64,000 nucleotides of DNA from Venatoribacter cucullus (GTDB lineage Bacteria; Pseudomonadota; Gammaproteobacteria; Pseudomonadales; Oceanobacteraceae): the NCBI RefSeq assembly GCF_016132445.1, contig NZ_CP046056.1, positions 248,001-312,000 on the forward strand, given 5' to 3'. The translations under genes were made by a program, and so were the position numbers. The notes under the pieces are model-generated. The model was not told the DNA's origin, made no database searches, and saw only the letters and a list, made by a program, of their open reading frames with translations. Shown here in pieces: positions 9,234-18,073 of the stretch; the first letter of the stretch is position 1; every line of letters starts with the position of its first letter.

Positions 9234-10367
9234 ATGGATTATGAAACCTTAAAAATTGTCTGGTGGTTATTAATCGGTGTGCTGCTGATCGGCTTTGCCG
9301 TCACCGATGGCTTTGATATGGGCGTGGGTGCGCTGCTGCGCATCATTGGTAAAACCGATAACGAGCGGCGGGTGATGCTGAATACTGTTGGCCCGCACTG
9401 GGATGGTAATCAGGTGTGGTTTATCACCGCCGGCGGGGCTTTGTTTGCTGCCTGGCCGGTGGTCTACGCGGTGGCGTTTTCCGGTTTTTACTGGGCCATG
9501 CTGCTGGTGCTGTTCGCCATGTTTTTCCGCCCGGTAGGCTTTGAATACCGTTCGAAAATGACCGATGCCCGCTGGCGCAGTGCCTGGGACTGGGGTCTGA
9601 CCGTGGGCGGTGCGGTGCCGGCGCTGGTGTTCGGTGTGGCGTTCGGCAATCTGTTCCTGGGCGTGCCGTTCACCCTGGATGAGTTTATGCGCTCTACCTA
9701 CAGCGGCTCGTTCTGGGCCTTGCTGAATCCGTTCGGTCTGCTGGCCGGGCTGATCAGTCTGGGCATGCTGACCCTGCACGGCGCCACCTATCTGCAGATG
9801 CGGACCGATGGAGCCCTGCATGAGCGGGCGCGCAAAACCGGCGTGTTGTTAGGCGTGCTGGTGGCGGTGCTGTTCGGTTTGGCCGGATTCTGGGTAGCGG
9901 GTATGGACGGCTATGTTATGACCGCCAGCGCTGATGTGGGCGCGGCAATGTCGCCGCTGCAGAAAACCGCAGAGCTGCAGGCCGGTGGCTGGATGCAGAA
10001 TTACAGTCAGTATCCGCTGGCCATATTGGCGCCCGTCGTGGGGTTTGCTGGCTTGTTGCTGGCCTCGCTGTTTTCGTTGCTGAACCGCGGCGCGCTGGCC
10101 TTTGTCGGCAGTTCGCTGGCACAGGTGGGGGTGATTATGACGGCCGGCGTCAGTCTGTTCCCGTTCATTATGCCGTCCAGCCTGAATCCGTCGCACAGTC
10201 TGACCGTGTGGGATGTGGTCTCGAGCGAGCTGACCCTGAATATTATGTTCTGGGTGGCCATGGTGTTTGTGCCCATCGTGCTCAGCTACACCGCCTGGGG
10301 TTACTACAAAATGCGCGGTCGCCTGACCACCGATTTTATTGAACAGAACAAGTACAGCACGTACTGA
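9234..10367 (+). CDS. cydB: Cytochrome bd quinol oxidase subunit II
   Basis: The second large membrane subunit of cytochrome bd. The 378-residue protein starts MDYETLKIVWWLLIGVLLIG at the ATG at 9234, ten bases after the cydA stop and behind GAGGAG. It contains the CydB hallmarks TDGFDMGVGAL and NTVGPHWDGNQVW and about eight hydrophobic helices. An open frame extends upstream into cydA, but the start with the ribosome site matches the family N-terminus. It is co-transcribed with cydA and cydX. Confidence 0.97.
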   Translation: MDYETLKIVWWLLIGVLLIGFAVTDGFDMGVGALLRIIGKTDNERRVMLNTVGPHWDGNQVWFITAGGALFAAWPVVYAVAFSGFYWAMLLVLFAMFFRPVGFEYRSKMTDARWRSAWDWGLTVGGAVPALVFGVAFGNLFLGVPFTLDEFMRSTYSGSFWALLNPFGLLAGLISLGMLTLHGATYLQMRTDGALHERARKTGVLLGVLVAVLFGLAGFWVAGMDGYVMTASADVGAAMSPLQKTAELQAGGWMQNYSQYPLAILAPVVGFAGLLLASLFSLLNRGALAFVGSSLAQVGVIMTAGVSLFPFIMPSSLNPSHSLTVWDVVSSELTLNIMFWVAMVFVPIVLSYTAWGYYKMRGRLTTDFIEQNKYSTY

Positions 10368-10378
10368 GGAGATTGGTT

Positions 10379-10480
10379 ATGTGGTATTTCGCCTGGATTC
10401 TTGGCGTGTTGCTGGCCTGCTCGTTCGGCATCATTAACGCCCTGTGGCTGGAAGTGAGTGGCCGCTTCGAGCACGAATAA
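10379..10480 (+). CDS. cydX: Cytochrome bd small subunit CydX
   Basis: A 33-residue single-helix membrane protein reading MWYFAWILGVLLACSFGIIN and ending FEHE. The WYFxWxLG start and the acidic end after one transmembrane helix are diagnostic of CydX, the accessory subunit that stabilises the haems of CydAB. It starts 11 bases after the cydB stop behind GAGGAGATT, which confirms cydABX as a unit. Confidence 0.93.
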   Translation: MWYFAWILGVLLACSFGIINALWLEVSGRFEHE

Positions 10481-10582
10481 AACCTGCTTTGTGACCGGTC
10501 CGGCCTTGGTCGGGCTGGCAGTGAAGTCTTATTTCTGTATGCCTATTGCGGAATGTATGACGGAATATTTAAGGGGTAACGA

Positions 10583-10963
10583 ATGGCCTTAAACAAAGAC
10601 GATTTACTGGCCGAAGCGCGCAGTGCTGTGGTGCCGGTGGATGCGGCGGCGGCGGAAGCCATGCTGGCGCAGGGCTGTGTGGTGCTGGATGTGCGTGAGC
10701 CGGCTGAGTTTGATATGGGGCATCTGCCCGGGGCGGTGAATGTGCCGCGCGGGGTGCTGGAATTCCGCGTTGGTGATCACCCTGATTTATGTGATCTGCA
10801 GGCGGATATTTTGTTGTATTGCAAAAACGGTGGCCGCAGCACATTAGCCGCTCATACCCTGAAGCGCATGGGTTTTGAGCAGGTAAAAATGCTGGTGGGT
10901 GGCTTTGATGGCTGGGCGGGTTCGGTGCACAAAGTGGAACTGGACCCGGGCATGTATCGCTGA
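10583..10963 (+). CDS. Rhodanese-domain protein
   Basis: A 126-residue single-domain rhodanese, probably a cytoplasmic sulfurtransferase or sulfur carrier. It contains VVLDVREPAEFDMGHLPGAVNVPRG, quoted here as two motifs: LDVREPAEF and GHLPGAVNVPRG. The active-site loop CKNGGRS (cysteine near residue 83) is followed by GGFDGW. An ATG preceded by AAGGGG sets the start. It lies 102 bases after cydX, and the DUF3365 protein follows after nine bases, so it probably begins a small operon of its own. The physiological sulfur donor is unknown. Confidence 0.9.
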   Translation: MALNKDDLLAEARSAVVPVDAAAAEAMLAQGCVVLDVREPAEFDMGHLPGAVNVPRGVLEFRVGDHPDLCDLQADILLYCKNGGRSTLAAHTLKRMGFEQVKMLVGGFDGWAGSVHKVELDPGMYR

Positions 10964-10972
10964 GGATTAACG

Positions 10973-11524
10973 ATGAAAAAATTACTGACTGTTTTGGTAT
11001 CCGCAGCGCTGACATCCGTGTCCGTGCAGGCTGAAGACACCCGTGCGCTGCAGGCGGAAGCCCGGACGCAGATCAAAGCCTTTGCCGGTGCGCTGCAAAG
11101 CACGCTGAAGCAAGGGATGGAAAGTGAGGGTGCTGTGCATGCGATTGAGCTGTGCAATACCGAAGCGCCGGTGATTGCCGAACAGACCAGTGTGAATGGC
11201 TGGCAGGTTGGCCGCACCTCGCTGAAAGTACGCAACCCGGACAACCAACCGGATGCCTGGGAACGTGAAGTGCTGCAGCAGTTTGAACAGCGTAAACAGG
11301 CCGGCGAAGACCTTATGACACTGGAAGCCAGTGCGACTGAGAATGGCGAATTCCGCTTTATGAAAGCCATTCCCACCGGTGCCGCCTGTATTGCCTGTCA
11401 TGGCACCGAACTGAGTGCGCCGGTGCAGGCGCGCCTGGCCGAGCTGTACCCGCAGGATCAGGCCCGTGGCTTTAACCCCGGCGATCTGCGTGGTGCTTTC
11501 ACGTTGCGTAAAACACTGGAGTAA
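10973..11524 (+). CDS. Periplasmic DUF3365 (Tll0287-like) haem-type protein
   Basis: A 183-residue exported protein with the signal peptide MKKLLTVLVSAALTSVSVQA. The mature part has the Tll0287-like/DUF3365 pattern (AIELCNTEAPVIAEQ, GRTSLKVRNPDNQPDAWE), which is a haem-sensor-like fold. Near the C-terminus the motif CIACH is a c-type haem attachment site, within AACIACHGTELS. The role is unknown. Possibilities are a redox or small-gas sensor or an electron carrier in the periplasm. It sits between the rhodanese and OsmC genes and shares a TAATG stop/start overlap with the latter. Confidence 0.82.
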   Translation: MKKLLTVLVSAALTSVSVQAEDTRALQAEARTQIKAFAGALQSTLKQGMESEGAVHAIELCNTEAPVIAEQTSVNGWQVGRTSLKVRNPDNQPDAWEREVLQQFEQRKQAGEDLMTLEASATENGEFRFMKAIPTGAACIACHGTELSAPVQARLAELYPQDQARGFNPGDLRGAFTLRKTLE

Positions 11525-11970
11525 TGCAGGTGTCTGAACACATTGTAAATATCCGCTGGCAACAGCAGGGCGAGTTTTCCCACGAGGGCTTTGAGCGCCG
11601 TCATGAGCTGCAGTTTCAGCCGACCGTCACGCTGCCGGCCGGTGGCGCCGGTAACGATTTTGGTGCTGATCCGGAACAGATGCTGGCGGCGGCCATGGCC
11701 AGCTGTCATATGCAGACCTTCCTGGCGCTGGCGGCGAAAAAACGTCTGGTAGTGGCTTCTTATGAAGACATTGCCAGCGCCGAAATCGCCCAGCGTGACG
11801 ATGGTAAATTCTGGGTGCCGGTAATTCGCCTGCAACCCAGGGCCGTGTTCAGTGGCGATAAGCAGCCCGATGCGGCGGCCATTGCTGCCATGCACGAAAA
11901 AGCCCATCAGCACTGCTTTATTGCCAATTCCTGCCTGAGTGAGGTGGTGGTCGAGCCGCGAATGGGTTAA
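11524..11970 (+). CDS. OsmC/Ohr family protein
   Basis: A 148-residue OsmC-family protein. These are usually thiol peroxidases that reduce organic hydroperoxides. The core pattern MLAAAMASCHMQTFLALAAKK supplies the first cysteine, and HQHCFIANSCLSEV supplies candidate second cysteines. The ATG at 11524 overlaps the upstream stop. The in-frame GTG at 11530 is better spaced from the GGAG at 11518 and may be the true start. Together with the rhodanese and DUF3365 genes it suggests a thiol or redox stress unit (inference). Confidence 0.87.
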   Translation: MQVSEHIVNIRWQQQGEFSHEGFERRHELQFQPTVTLPAGGAGNDFGADPEQMLAAAMASCHMQTFLALAAKKRLVVASYEDIASAEIAQRDDGKFWVPVIRLQPRAVFSGDKQPDAAAIAAMHEKAHQHCFIANSCLSEVVVEPRMG

Positions 11971-11988
11971 CGGGTTCCGGGGGCGGCG

Positions 11989-12049
11989 TTGAGGGTTCTG
12001 CGTGCCCGGTGGCTATTCACGGGGCGCACCAAACCCTCAACCCTCAACC
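11989..12049. repeat. Foldback repeat with heptamers, locus A
   Basis: TTGAGGGTT at 11989-11997 pairs with AACCCTCAA at 12032-12040, around an inner GCCCGG/CGGGGC pairing, and is followed by a second copy of the 7-base unit AACCCTC (12039-12045). It lies between osmC and the mrp operon. It may act as a factor-independent hairpin for the osmC transcript. It has the same G-rich then C-rich 7-base design as the loci at 32748 and 35711. Confidence 0.55.
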
Positions 12050-12187
12050 AGATCTTCTCCCGTCCAAGCATCCTCTTACATTTCTTTGCGGCCTGATTAG
12101 TCATAATCTGCCGCTGTTTTATGCTTTCATGCTATCTTTTCTGCCGTCCATATAATTAATTCTGATCATCAAGGGGCACCCGTCGGT

Positions 12188-14983
12188 ATGACTGTGTTAT
12201 GGATTTTGTTGCTGCCCATGCTGGGTATTCTGCTGCCGTTATTGGCCGGGCGCAGCGGGCGCACAACCATTGCCTGGAGCACGGCACTGTTGCCGGCGGT
12301 GGCGCTGGGGCTGTTGTTGCAGGCGGCGCCGCAGGTGTTCAGCGGTGAAGTGCCGGTATACACCGCTCAGTGGGTGCCATTACTGGGGCTGAATATTTCT
12401 TTGCATCTGGATGGTTTGGCGTTTTTATTCAGCCTGCTGATTCTGGGTATTGGTCTGTTAATTATTCTGTACGCCCGTTATTACCTGTCGGCGCAGGATA
12501 ATATGGCGGTGTTTTACGCCTATTTGCTGTTCTTCATGTCGGCCATGCTGGGTGTGGTGCTGTCGTCCAATTTATTGCAGCTGTGGTTATTCTGGGAATT
12601 AACCAGCATCAGCTCCTTCCTGCTGATCAGTTTCTGGTCGCACAAAAGTGAAGCCCGTAAAGGCGCGCGTATGGCGCTGGTGGTAACCGGTGCCGGCGGT
12701 CTGGCGTTGCTGGGTGCCTTATTGCTGATCGCGCAGGTTACCGGTACCTATGAATTGCGCGAAGTGCTGGGCATGGGTGACGTGCTGCGTGCCAGTGACT
12801 ATTACCCGGCCATTCTGACGCTGTTTTTGCTGGGGGCTTTTACCAAGTCGGCGCAGTTCCCGTTCCAGTTCTGGTTGCCGCACGCGATGGCGGCACCCAC
12901 GCCGGTATCGGCCTATCTGCACTCGGCCACCATGGTGAAAGCCGGGGTGTTCCTGCTGGCGCGTTTCCATCCGGCCCTGTCGGGTACCGAAGCCTGGTTT
13001 GTGGCGGTGTCCCTGACCGGTATGGCGACCATGTTGCTGGGCGCCTATACGGCGCTGTTCAAGCATGATTTAAAAGGTCTATTGGCTTATTCCACGGTAT
13101 CGCATCTGGGCCTGATTACCCTGCTGCTGGGGCTGGGTTCACCGCTGGCAGCGGTGGCGGCGGTGTTTCACATTATTAACCATGCGGTGTTCAAAGCGTC
13201 ACTGTTTATGGCGGCCGGTATCATCGACCACGAATCCGGCACCCGCGATATGCGCAAGCTGAATGGCCTGTGGAAATACATGCCCTATACCGCCACGCTG
13301 GCAATGACGGCGGCGGCTTCGATGGCGGGGGTGCCGTTGCTGAACGGCTTCCTGTCGAAAGAAATGCTATTCGCCGAAACCCTGCATCAGGAAACCCTGG
13401 GGGCGCTGTCCTGGTGGATTCCTTTACTGGCGACTGCCGGTGGTGCGCTGGCGGTGGCGTACTCGCTGCGCTTTATGCACGATGTGTTCTTTAACGGCGA
13501 ACCCATTGATCTGCCGAAAACCCCGCACGAACCCCCCCGCTATATGCGGGTGCCGGTGGAGGTGCTGGTGGTGCTCTGTCTGCTGGTCGGTATTTTCCCG
13601 CAATTTATGGTGGGCGATATACTGGCAGCCGCATCGTCGGCCGTACTGCAGACCGAGCTGCCCTATTACAGCCTGGCGATCTGGCATGGTTTTAACCTGC
13701 CGTTGCTGATGAGTGGCCTGGCAGTGGCGGGTGGTCTGGCCCTGTATGCGAACCGCCGGCATCTGTTCTATTTCCAGAGCCAGTTTGTTGAACGTGATGC
13801 CAAGCTGGTATTTGAAGGGGCGGTACAGCGAGTGCAGGGCTGGGCCGGGGTGCTGAACAATGCGCTCGATAACGGCTCGCTGCAGCGCTATATGCTGCTG
13901 CTTATTTTACTGGCGCTGGCGGTCAGTGCGGCTCCCTTATTCCATTTAATGGATACCGTCGGTACGCATCCGCAACTGCCGGTGAACTGGGTGGTGGGCT
14001 TCTGTGCCGCGCTGATGATAGCCGCCACCTTCGTGACGCTGTGGTGGAGCCATCGCCGGCTGGTGGCTCTGATCGCCTTATCGGTGGTGGGTCTGATTGT
14101 CTCCATCGCCTTTGCCTATTTCTCCGCGCCGGATCTGGCGTTAACCCAGTTGTCGGTGGAAGTGGTCACCATTCTGCTGTTCCTGCTGGCGCTGTTTTTC
14201 CTGCCGCAGAAAAGCCCGGTGATCGACAGTTCCTTTACTGTGATTGTGCGTGATTTCAGCATTGCGGCGTTGTTTGGCAGTGTGATCGGCACCATCTGTT
14301 ATGCCCTGCTGATCCGGCCGCTGGACAGCATTTCCGGTTATTTCCTGGACAACAGTAAGACCGGCGGCGGTGGTACCAACGTGGTGAACGTGATTCTGGT
14401 CGATTTCCGCGGCTTCGATACCCTGGGCGAAATTACCGTACTGGGGATTGCCGCGCTGGGTATCTTTAAGTTGTTATCACGGATGCGGGTGTATATGCCG
14501 CACAGCGACAGCAAGGGCCGTAAGTGGGCCAAAGATCGTCATCCGCTGTTGCTGGCGCTGGTATCGCAAAGTTTATTGCCGCTGGCGTTGCTGGTGTCGG
14601 CGTTTATTTTCCTGCGCGGCCACAATATGCCCGGTGGTGGTTTTATCGCCGGTCTGATTACCGCCATTGCGTTAATTCAGCAATATGTTGCACACGGGGT
14701 GGTGTGGATGAAAGAGCGGATGCCGATTAATTATCAGGGCCTGATCGGCAGCGGCTTACTGATCGCCACCCTGTCGGGCCTGGGCAGCTGGCTGTTCGGC
14801 CGTAATTTCCTCACCACCTGGTTTGATTACTTCCACCTGCCGGTGGTCGGCGAGTTTGAGCTGGCCAGTGCCATGGTGTTTGACTTCGGCGTGTACCTGA
14901 CTGTCATCGGTGCCACCCTGCTGATTCTGGCGAATCTGGGTAAGCTCACCACCACCGAGCGCCTGCGCGCAGGAGATGAATAA
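12188..14983 (+). CDS. mrpA: Mrp/Mnh cation:proton antiporter, fused subunits A and B
   Basis: The largest subunit of the multicomponent Mrp Na+(K+)/H+ antiporter, 931 residues with many membrane helices. The N-terminal two thirds are NuoL-like ([37 protein letters not shown] quoted in part, [14 protein letters not shown]). The C-terminal part from about residue 790 contains [13 protein letters not shown], the signature of MrpB/MnhB. This gene therefore carries A and B fused, as in group 2 systems (PhaAB of rhizobia, Pseudomonas type). An AAGGGG precedes the ATG. It is the first gene of an overlapping operon through mrpG. Confidence 0.94.
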   Translation: MTVLWILLLPMLGILLPLLAGRSGRTTIAWSTALLPAVALGLLLQAAPQVFSGEVPVYTAQWVPLLGLNISLHLDGLAFLFSLLILGIGLLIILYARYYLSAQDNMAVFYAYLLFFMSAMLGVVLSSNLLQLWLFWELTSISSFLLISFWSHKSEARKGARMALVVTGAGGLALLGALLLIAQVTGTYELREVLGMGDVLRASDYYPAILTLFLLGAFTKSAQFPFQFWLPHAMAAPTPVSAYLHSATMVKAGVFLLARFHPALSGTEAWFVAVSLTGMATMLLGAYTALFKHDLKGLLAYSTVSHLGLITLLLGLGSPLAAVAAVFHIINHAVFKASLFMAAGIIDHESGTRDMRKLNGLWKYMPYTATLAMTAAASMAGVPLLNGFLSKEMLFAETLHQETLGALSWWIPLLATAGGALAVAYSLRFMHDVFFNGEPIDLPKTPHEPPRYMRVPVEVLVVLCLLVGIFPQFMVGDILAAASSAVLQTELPYYSLAIWHGFNLPLLMSGLAVAGGLALYANRRHLFYFQSQFVERDAKLVFEGAVQRVQGWAGVLNNALDNGSLQRYMLLLILLALAVSAAPLFHLMDTVGTHPQLPVNWVVGFCAALMIAATFVTLWWSHRRLVALIALSVVGLIVSIAFAYFSAPDLALTQLSVEVVTILLFLLALFFLPQKSPVIDSSFTVIVRDFSIAALFGSVIGTICYALLIRPLDSISGYFLDNSKTGGGGTNVVNVILVDFRGFDTLGEITVLGIAALGIFKLLSRMRVYMPHSDSKGRKWAKDRHPLLLALVSQSLLPLALLVSAFIFLRGHNMPGGGFIAGLITAIALIQQYVAHGVVWMKERMPINYQGLIGSGLLIATLSGLGSWLFGRNFLTTWFDYFHLPVVGEFELASAMVFDFGVYLTVIGATLLILANLGKLTTTERLRAGDE

Positions 14984-15417
14984 TGGAATTTACCTTTGCC
15001 CTCGGGGTGGGTGTGCTCACCACCGCTGGTATTTATCTGATGCTGCGGGGCCAGACGTTCCCGGTCATTGTTGGCCTGACGCTGCTGTCGTATGCGGTTA
15101 ACCTGTTTCTGTTTGCCAGTGGTCGTCTTACCGTCAACGGCGCGGCGATTGTTGGCCAGAGTGAGGTCTATACCGATCCCTTGCCGCAGGCGCTGGTGCT
15201 GACCGCTATTGTGATCGGTTTTGCCATGACCGCCTTTGTGCTGATTCTGGCCATGCGTGCCCGTTCGGATCTGGGCAATGACCATGTGGATGGCCGCACC
15301 ATGCCGCAGGCCCGGGAAACCGGTGCTGAGGAAAATGGCAAAGAACGAAAAACCAGCCGCAAAAGTGCCACCCGTACTGAATTGCGTGATACCAAACCCC
15401 GCAAGGAGCCGAAATGA
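14983..15417 (+). CDS. mrpC: Mrp antiporter subunit C
   Basis: A 144-residue NuoK-like subunit with three membrane helices, starting [20 protein letters not shown] and containing DPLPQALVLTAIVIGFA, the family hallmark. The ATG overlaps the mrpA stop (TAATG). The C-terminal 35 residues are a charged tail (KNERKTSRKSATRTEL region) that is longer than usual for the family. It overlaps mrpD by four bases (ATGA). Confidence 0.94.
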   Translation: MEFTFALGVGVLTTAGIYLMLRGQTFPVIVGLTLLSYAVNLFLFASGRLTVNGAAIVGQSEVYTDPLPQALVLTAIVIGFAMTAFVLILAMRARSDLGNDHVDGRTMPQARETGAEENGKERKTSRKSATRTELRDTKPRKEPK

Positions 15418-16934
15418 TTCTGCAGCATTTACCGGTATTGCCGCTGCTGATACCTCTGTTGGGCGGTATTTTATTGTTACTGCCACCGCTGGCTGATTCT
15501 GACCGTGCGCAGCGCTGGGCGGGCAGTGCCATTGCCCTGGCGGCACTGGCGGCGGCGCTGTTGTTGCTGTGGCAGGTTGATGCCCGGGGCACGCTGGTCT
15601 ATGCCGTGGGCGAATGGCATCCCCCGTTCGGTATTGTACTGGTGGCGGACCGTATGGCCGCGTTGTTGCTGGTGCTGACGTCCTTATTGCTGTTGAGCGT
15701 GCAGGTATTCAGCAGTGCCGGTGAAGATCAGAAAGGGCGTTTTTTACACCCCTTGCTGATGTTTCAGGCGCTGGGCATTCAGGGCTCGTTCCTGACCGGT
15801 GATATTTTTAACCTGTTCGTATTCTTTGAGATCTTGCTGATCGCGTCTTATGCGCTGTTAATTCATGGTGGTGGTAAGCAGAAAACCCAGGCCAATGTGC
15901 ATTATGTCATTCTGAACCTGGCCGGTTCGGCGTTGTTTCTGTTTGCGCTGGGCATTATTTACGGCACCTTCGGCACGCTGAACATGGCCGACCTGCAGCA
16001 AAAAGCCGCACATCTGCCCGCCACCGATGTGCAACTGGCGAAGGCCGGGGCGATGTTACTGCTGGTGGTATTCGGGATGAAATCTGCCATGTTGCCGCTG
16101 CATTTCTGGTTGCCACGCGCCTATGAGGCGGCACCAGCACCGGTGGCGGCTTTGTTTGCCATTATGACCAAGGTGGGCATCTACAGTCTGTGGCGGGTGC
16201 ATAACAGCATTTTCGGTGAAGGTGCCGGAGAGCTGGCCAATATTGCTCAGCCCTGGTTGTGGCCATTGGCCTGGCTGACCGTCGTGGTGGGGATTGTGGC
16301 GGTGCTGGCCAGTCAGACATTGCGGACGCTGACCGCTAACCTGATTATCGTCTCGGTCGGCAGTTTGCTGCTGATGGTGGCGATTAACGGTGCCGACGCC
16401 ACGGCGGCGGGCCTGTATTACCTGGTGCACAGCACCATCGCCGCCGCCCTGATGTTTTTGCTGGCCGGGCTGATCATTGCCCAGCGCGGCAAGGCCGAAG
16501 ACCGCTTTGTGCAGGCCCGCCCGGTCACCCAGCCGGTGTTGCTGGGAGGCTTGTTTTTCATTGCGTCTCTGGCGCTGATCGGCATGCCACCACTGTCTGG
16601 TTTTATTGGTAAAGCGCTGATGCTGAAAGCAGCTTTACCGGATTCAGCCGGCTGGATCTGGCCGCCGATATTGCTGGGCAGTCTGGCAGCGTTGCTGATG
16701 CTGTCACGGGCCGGCAGTACGCTGTTCTGGCGCGTGCGTGGCGACAACGACGAACCGGTACGGGTGCAGCCGGCCCAGCAGCTGGCGGTGTGGATACTGG
16801 TATTGGCGCTGGTGGCACTGGTGATCTGGGCCGGCTGGCTGACCAGTTTTATGCAGCAGGCGGCGCTGGATATGCTGAATGGTCTGGATCTGCAACAACT
16901 GCTGCTGCCGGCGGGAGGTTATCATGCTGAATAA
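15414..16934 (+). CDS. mrpD: Mrp antiporter subunit D
   Basis: A 506-residue NuoN/NuoM-like membrane subunit. It shows the proton-antiporter features FNLFVFFEILLIASYALL, KSAMLPLHFWLPRAYEAAP (the conserved lysine and histidine region) and ATAAGLYYLVHSTIA. It forms the ion-translocating core with MrpA. The start overlaps mrpC by four bases, and the stop lies inside the mrpE start region. Confidence 0.95.
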   Translation: MILQHLPVLPLLIPLLGGILLLLPPLADSDRAQRWAGSAIALAALAAALLLLWQVDARGTLVYAVGEWHPPFGIVLVADRMAALLLVLTSLLLLSVQVFSSAGEDQKGRFLHPLLMFQALGIQGSFLTGDIFNLFVFFEILLIASYALLIHGGGKQKTQANVHYVILNLAGSALFLFALGIIYGTFGTLNMADLQQKAAHLPATDVQLAKAGAMLLLVVFGMKSAMLPLHFWLPRAYEAAPAPVAALFAIMTKVGIYSLWRVHNSIFGEGAGELANIAQPWLWPLAWLTVVVGIVAVLASQTLRTLTANLIIVSVGSLLLMVAINGADATAAGLYYLVHSTIAAALMFLLAGLIIAQRGKAEDRFVQARPVTQPVLLGGLFFIASLALIGMPPLSGFIGKALMLKAALPDSAGWIWPPILLGSLAALLMLSRAGSTLFWRVRGDNDEPVRVQPAQQLAVWILVLALVALVIWAGWLTSFMQQAALDMLNGLDLQQLLLPAGGYHAE

Positions 16935-17412
16935 ACTGCTGCCGATGCCGCTGCACACCCTGATTCTGACCGGGGTGTGGCTGCTGCTGAACGACTTTAC
17001 CGCCGGCCATCTGGTGCTGGGTTTACTGTTGGGCCTGATGATTCCCTGGCTGGCGGCCCGTCTGAGTGATCCCCATCCGCGTGTACAGCGGCCCGGGCTG
17101 GCCTTTCTGTACCTGCTGAAAGTCTTGTGGGATATCGTGATCTCGAACTTCGAGGTGGCCTACCGGGTGCTGCGTTCCAATAAACATCTGCGGCCGGGGC
17201 TGATTGCCTTACCACTGGATCTGCGCGGTGATTTTCCGCTCGCCATTCTGGCCAGCACCATTTCCTTAACCCCGGGTACCGTGAGTGTGGATTTCTCGGA
17301 TGATCTGCAATGGCTGTATATCCATGCCCTGCATATCGATGACGAACAGGCGCTGATCGATACCATTAAAACGCGTTATGAAGCGCCGCTGCGGGAGATT
17401 TTCGGATGCTGA
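16924..17412 (+). CDS. mrpE: Mrp antiporter subunit E
   Basis: A 162-residue membrane subunit starting MLNKLLPMPLHTLILTGVWL at the ATG at 16924, behind GGGAGGTT and 11 bases inside the end of mrpD. It contains the MrpE patterns VLWDIVISNFEVAYRVL and LASTISLTPGTVSVD. An open frame reaches further upstream within mrpD but lacks the family N-terminus. It overlaps mrpF by seven bases. Confidence 0.94.
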   Translation: MLNKLLPMPLHTLILTGVWLLLNDFTAGHLVLGLLLGLMIPWLAARLSDPHPRVQRPGLAFLYLLKVLWDIVISNFEVAYRVLRSNKHLRPGLIALPLDLRGDFPLAILASTISLTPGTVSVDFSDDLQWLYIHALHIDDEQALIDTIKTRYEAPLREIFGC

Positions 17413-17675
17413 ATGTCGTATTGCCGGCGGTATCGCTGCTGGTGGGAATTGCACTGGTGCTGAATGGCGTGCGGTTGCTGATGGGACCGTCCACCGTCGA
17501 CCGCATTCTGGCGCTGGATACCATGTACATCAACAGCATTGCCCTGATTGTGTTACTGGGGCTGTATTTTGCTACGGATATGTATTTTGAAGCGGCCCTG
17601 CTGATTGCCATGCTGGGCTTTGTCAGTACCGCGGCGCTGGCCAAATATCTGTTGCGTGGCGACATCATTGAATAA
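17406..17675 (+). CDS. mrpF: Mrp antiporter subunit F
   Basis: An 89-residue protein with three membrane helices. It contains LLMGPSTVDRILALDTMYIN and FVSTAALAKYLLRGDIIE, the conserved MrpF/PhaF signature. The ATG lies inside the end of mrpE and implies translational coupling. MrpF is a small structural subunit required for Mrp assembly. Confidence 0.94.
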   Translation: MLNVVLPAVSLLVGIALVLNGVRLLMGPSTVDRILALDTMYINSIALIVLLGLYFATDMYFEAALLIAMLGFVSTAALAKYLLRGDIIE

Positions 17676-17689
17676 GACGGAGGCTGACG

Positions 17690-18073
17690 ATGTTCTGGCT
17701 TGAATTGATTGCATCGGTGTTATTGCTGGTGGGCGGTGTGTTTATTGTGATCGGCGCACTGGGCATGGTGAAACTGCCGGATTTTTATACCCGCCTGCAC
17801 GCACCGACCAAGGCCACCACGCTGGGGATTGGCTGTATTCTGGTGGCATCGATGGGGCTGCATGCGTTGCGCGGTGACGGTTTCAGTATTCAGGAGCTGG
17901 TGATCAGCCTGTTTCTGTTTATTACCGCGCCGGTGTCGGCCTATATGATTGCCAAAGCGGCGTTTCACCGCCGTACCGGTTTGCAGGACGGCACTCTGAA
18001 CAGCCACCTGGCCGACGATATTGTGCAGCAAAGCAATCATCCGGCGGTGGATAAAACACCGGAACAGCCCTGA
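17690..18073 (+). CDS. mrpG: Mrp antiporter subunit G
   Basis: A 127-residue subunit with three helices and the family signature GALGMVKLPDFYTRLHAPTKA, of which the core is LPDFYTRLHAPTKATTLG. GGAGG precedes the ATG at 17690. It is the last gene of the operon. Its stop codon directly abuts the stop codon of the convergent radA gene with no base between, so there is no room for a dedicated terminator outside coding sequence. Confidence 0.94.
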   Translation: MFWLELIASVLLLVGGVFIVIGALGMVKLPDFYTRLHAPTKATTLGIGCILVASMGLHALRGDGFSIQELVISLFLFITAPVSAYMIAKAAFHRRTGLQDGTLNSHLADDIVQQSNHPAVDKTPEQP

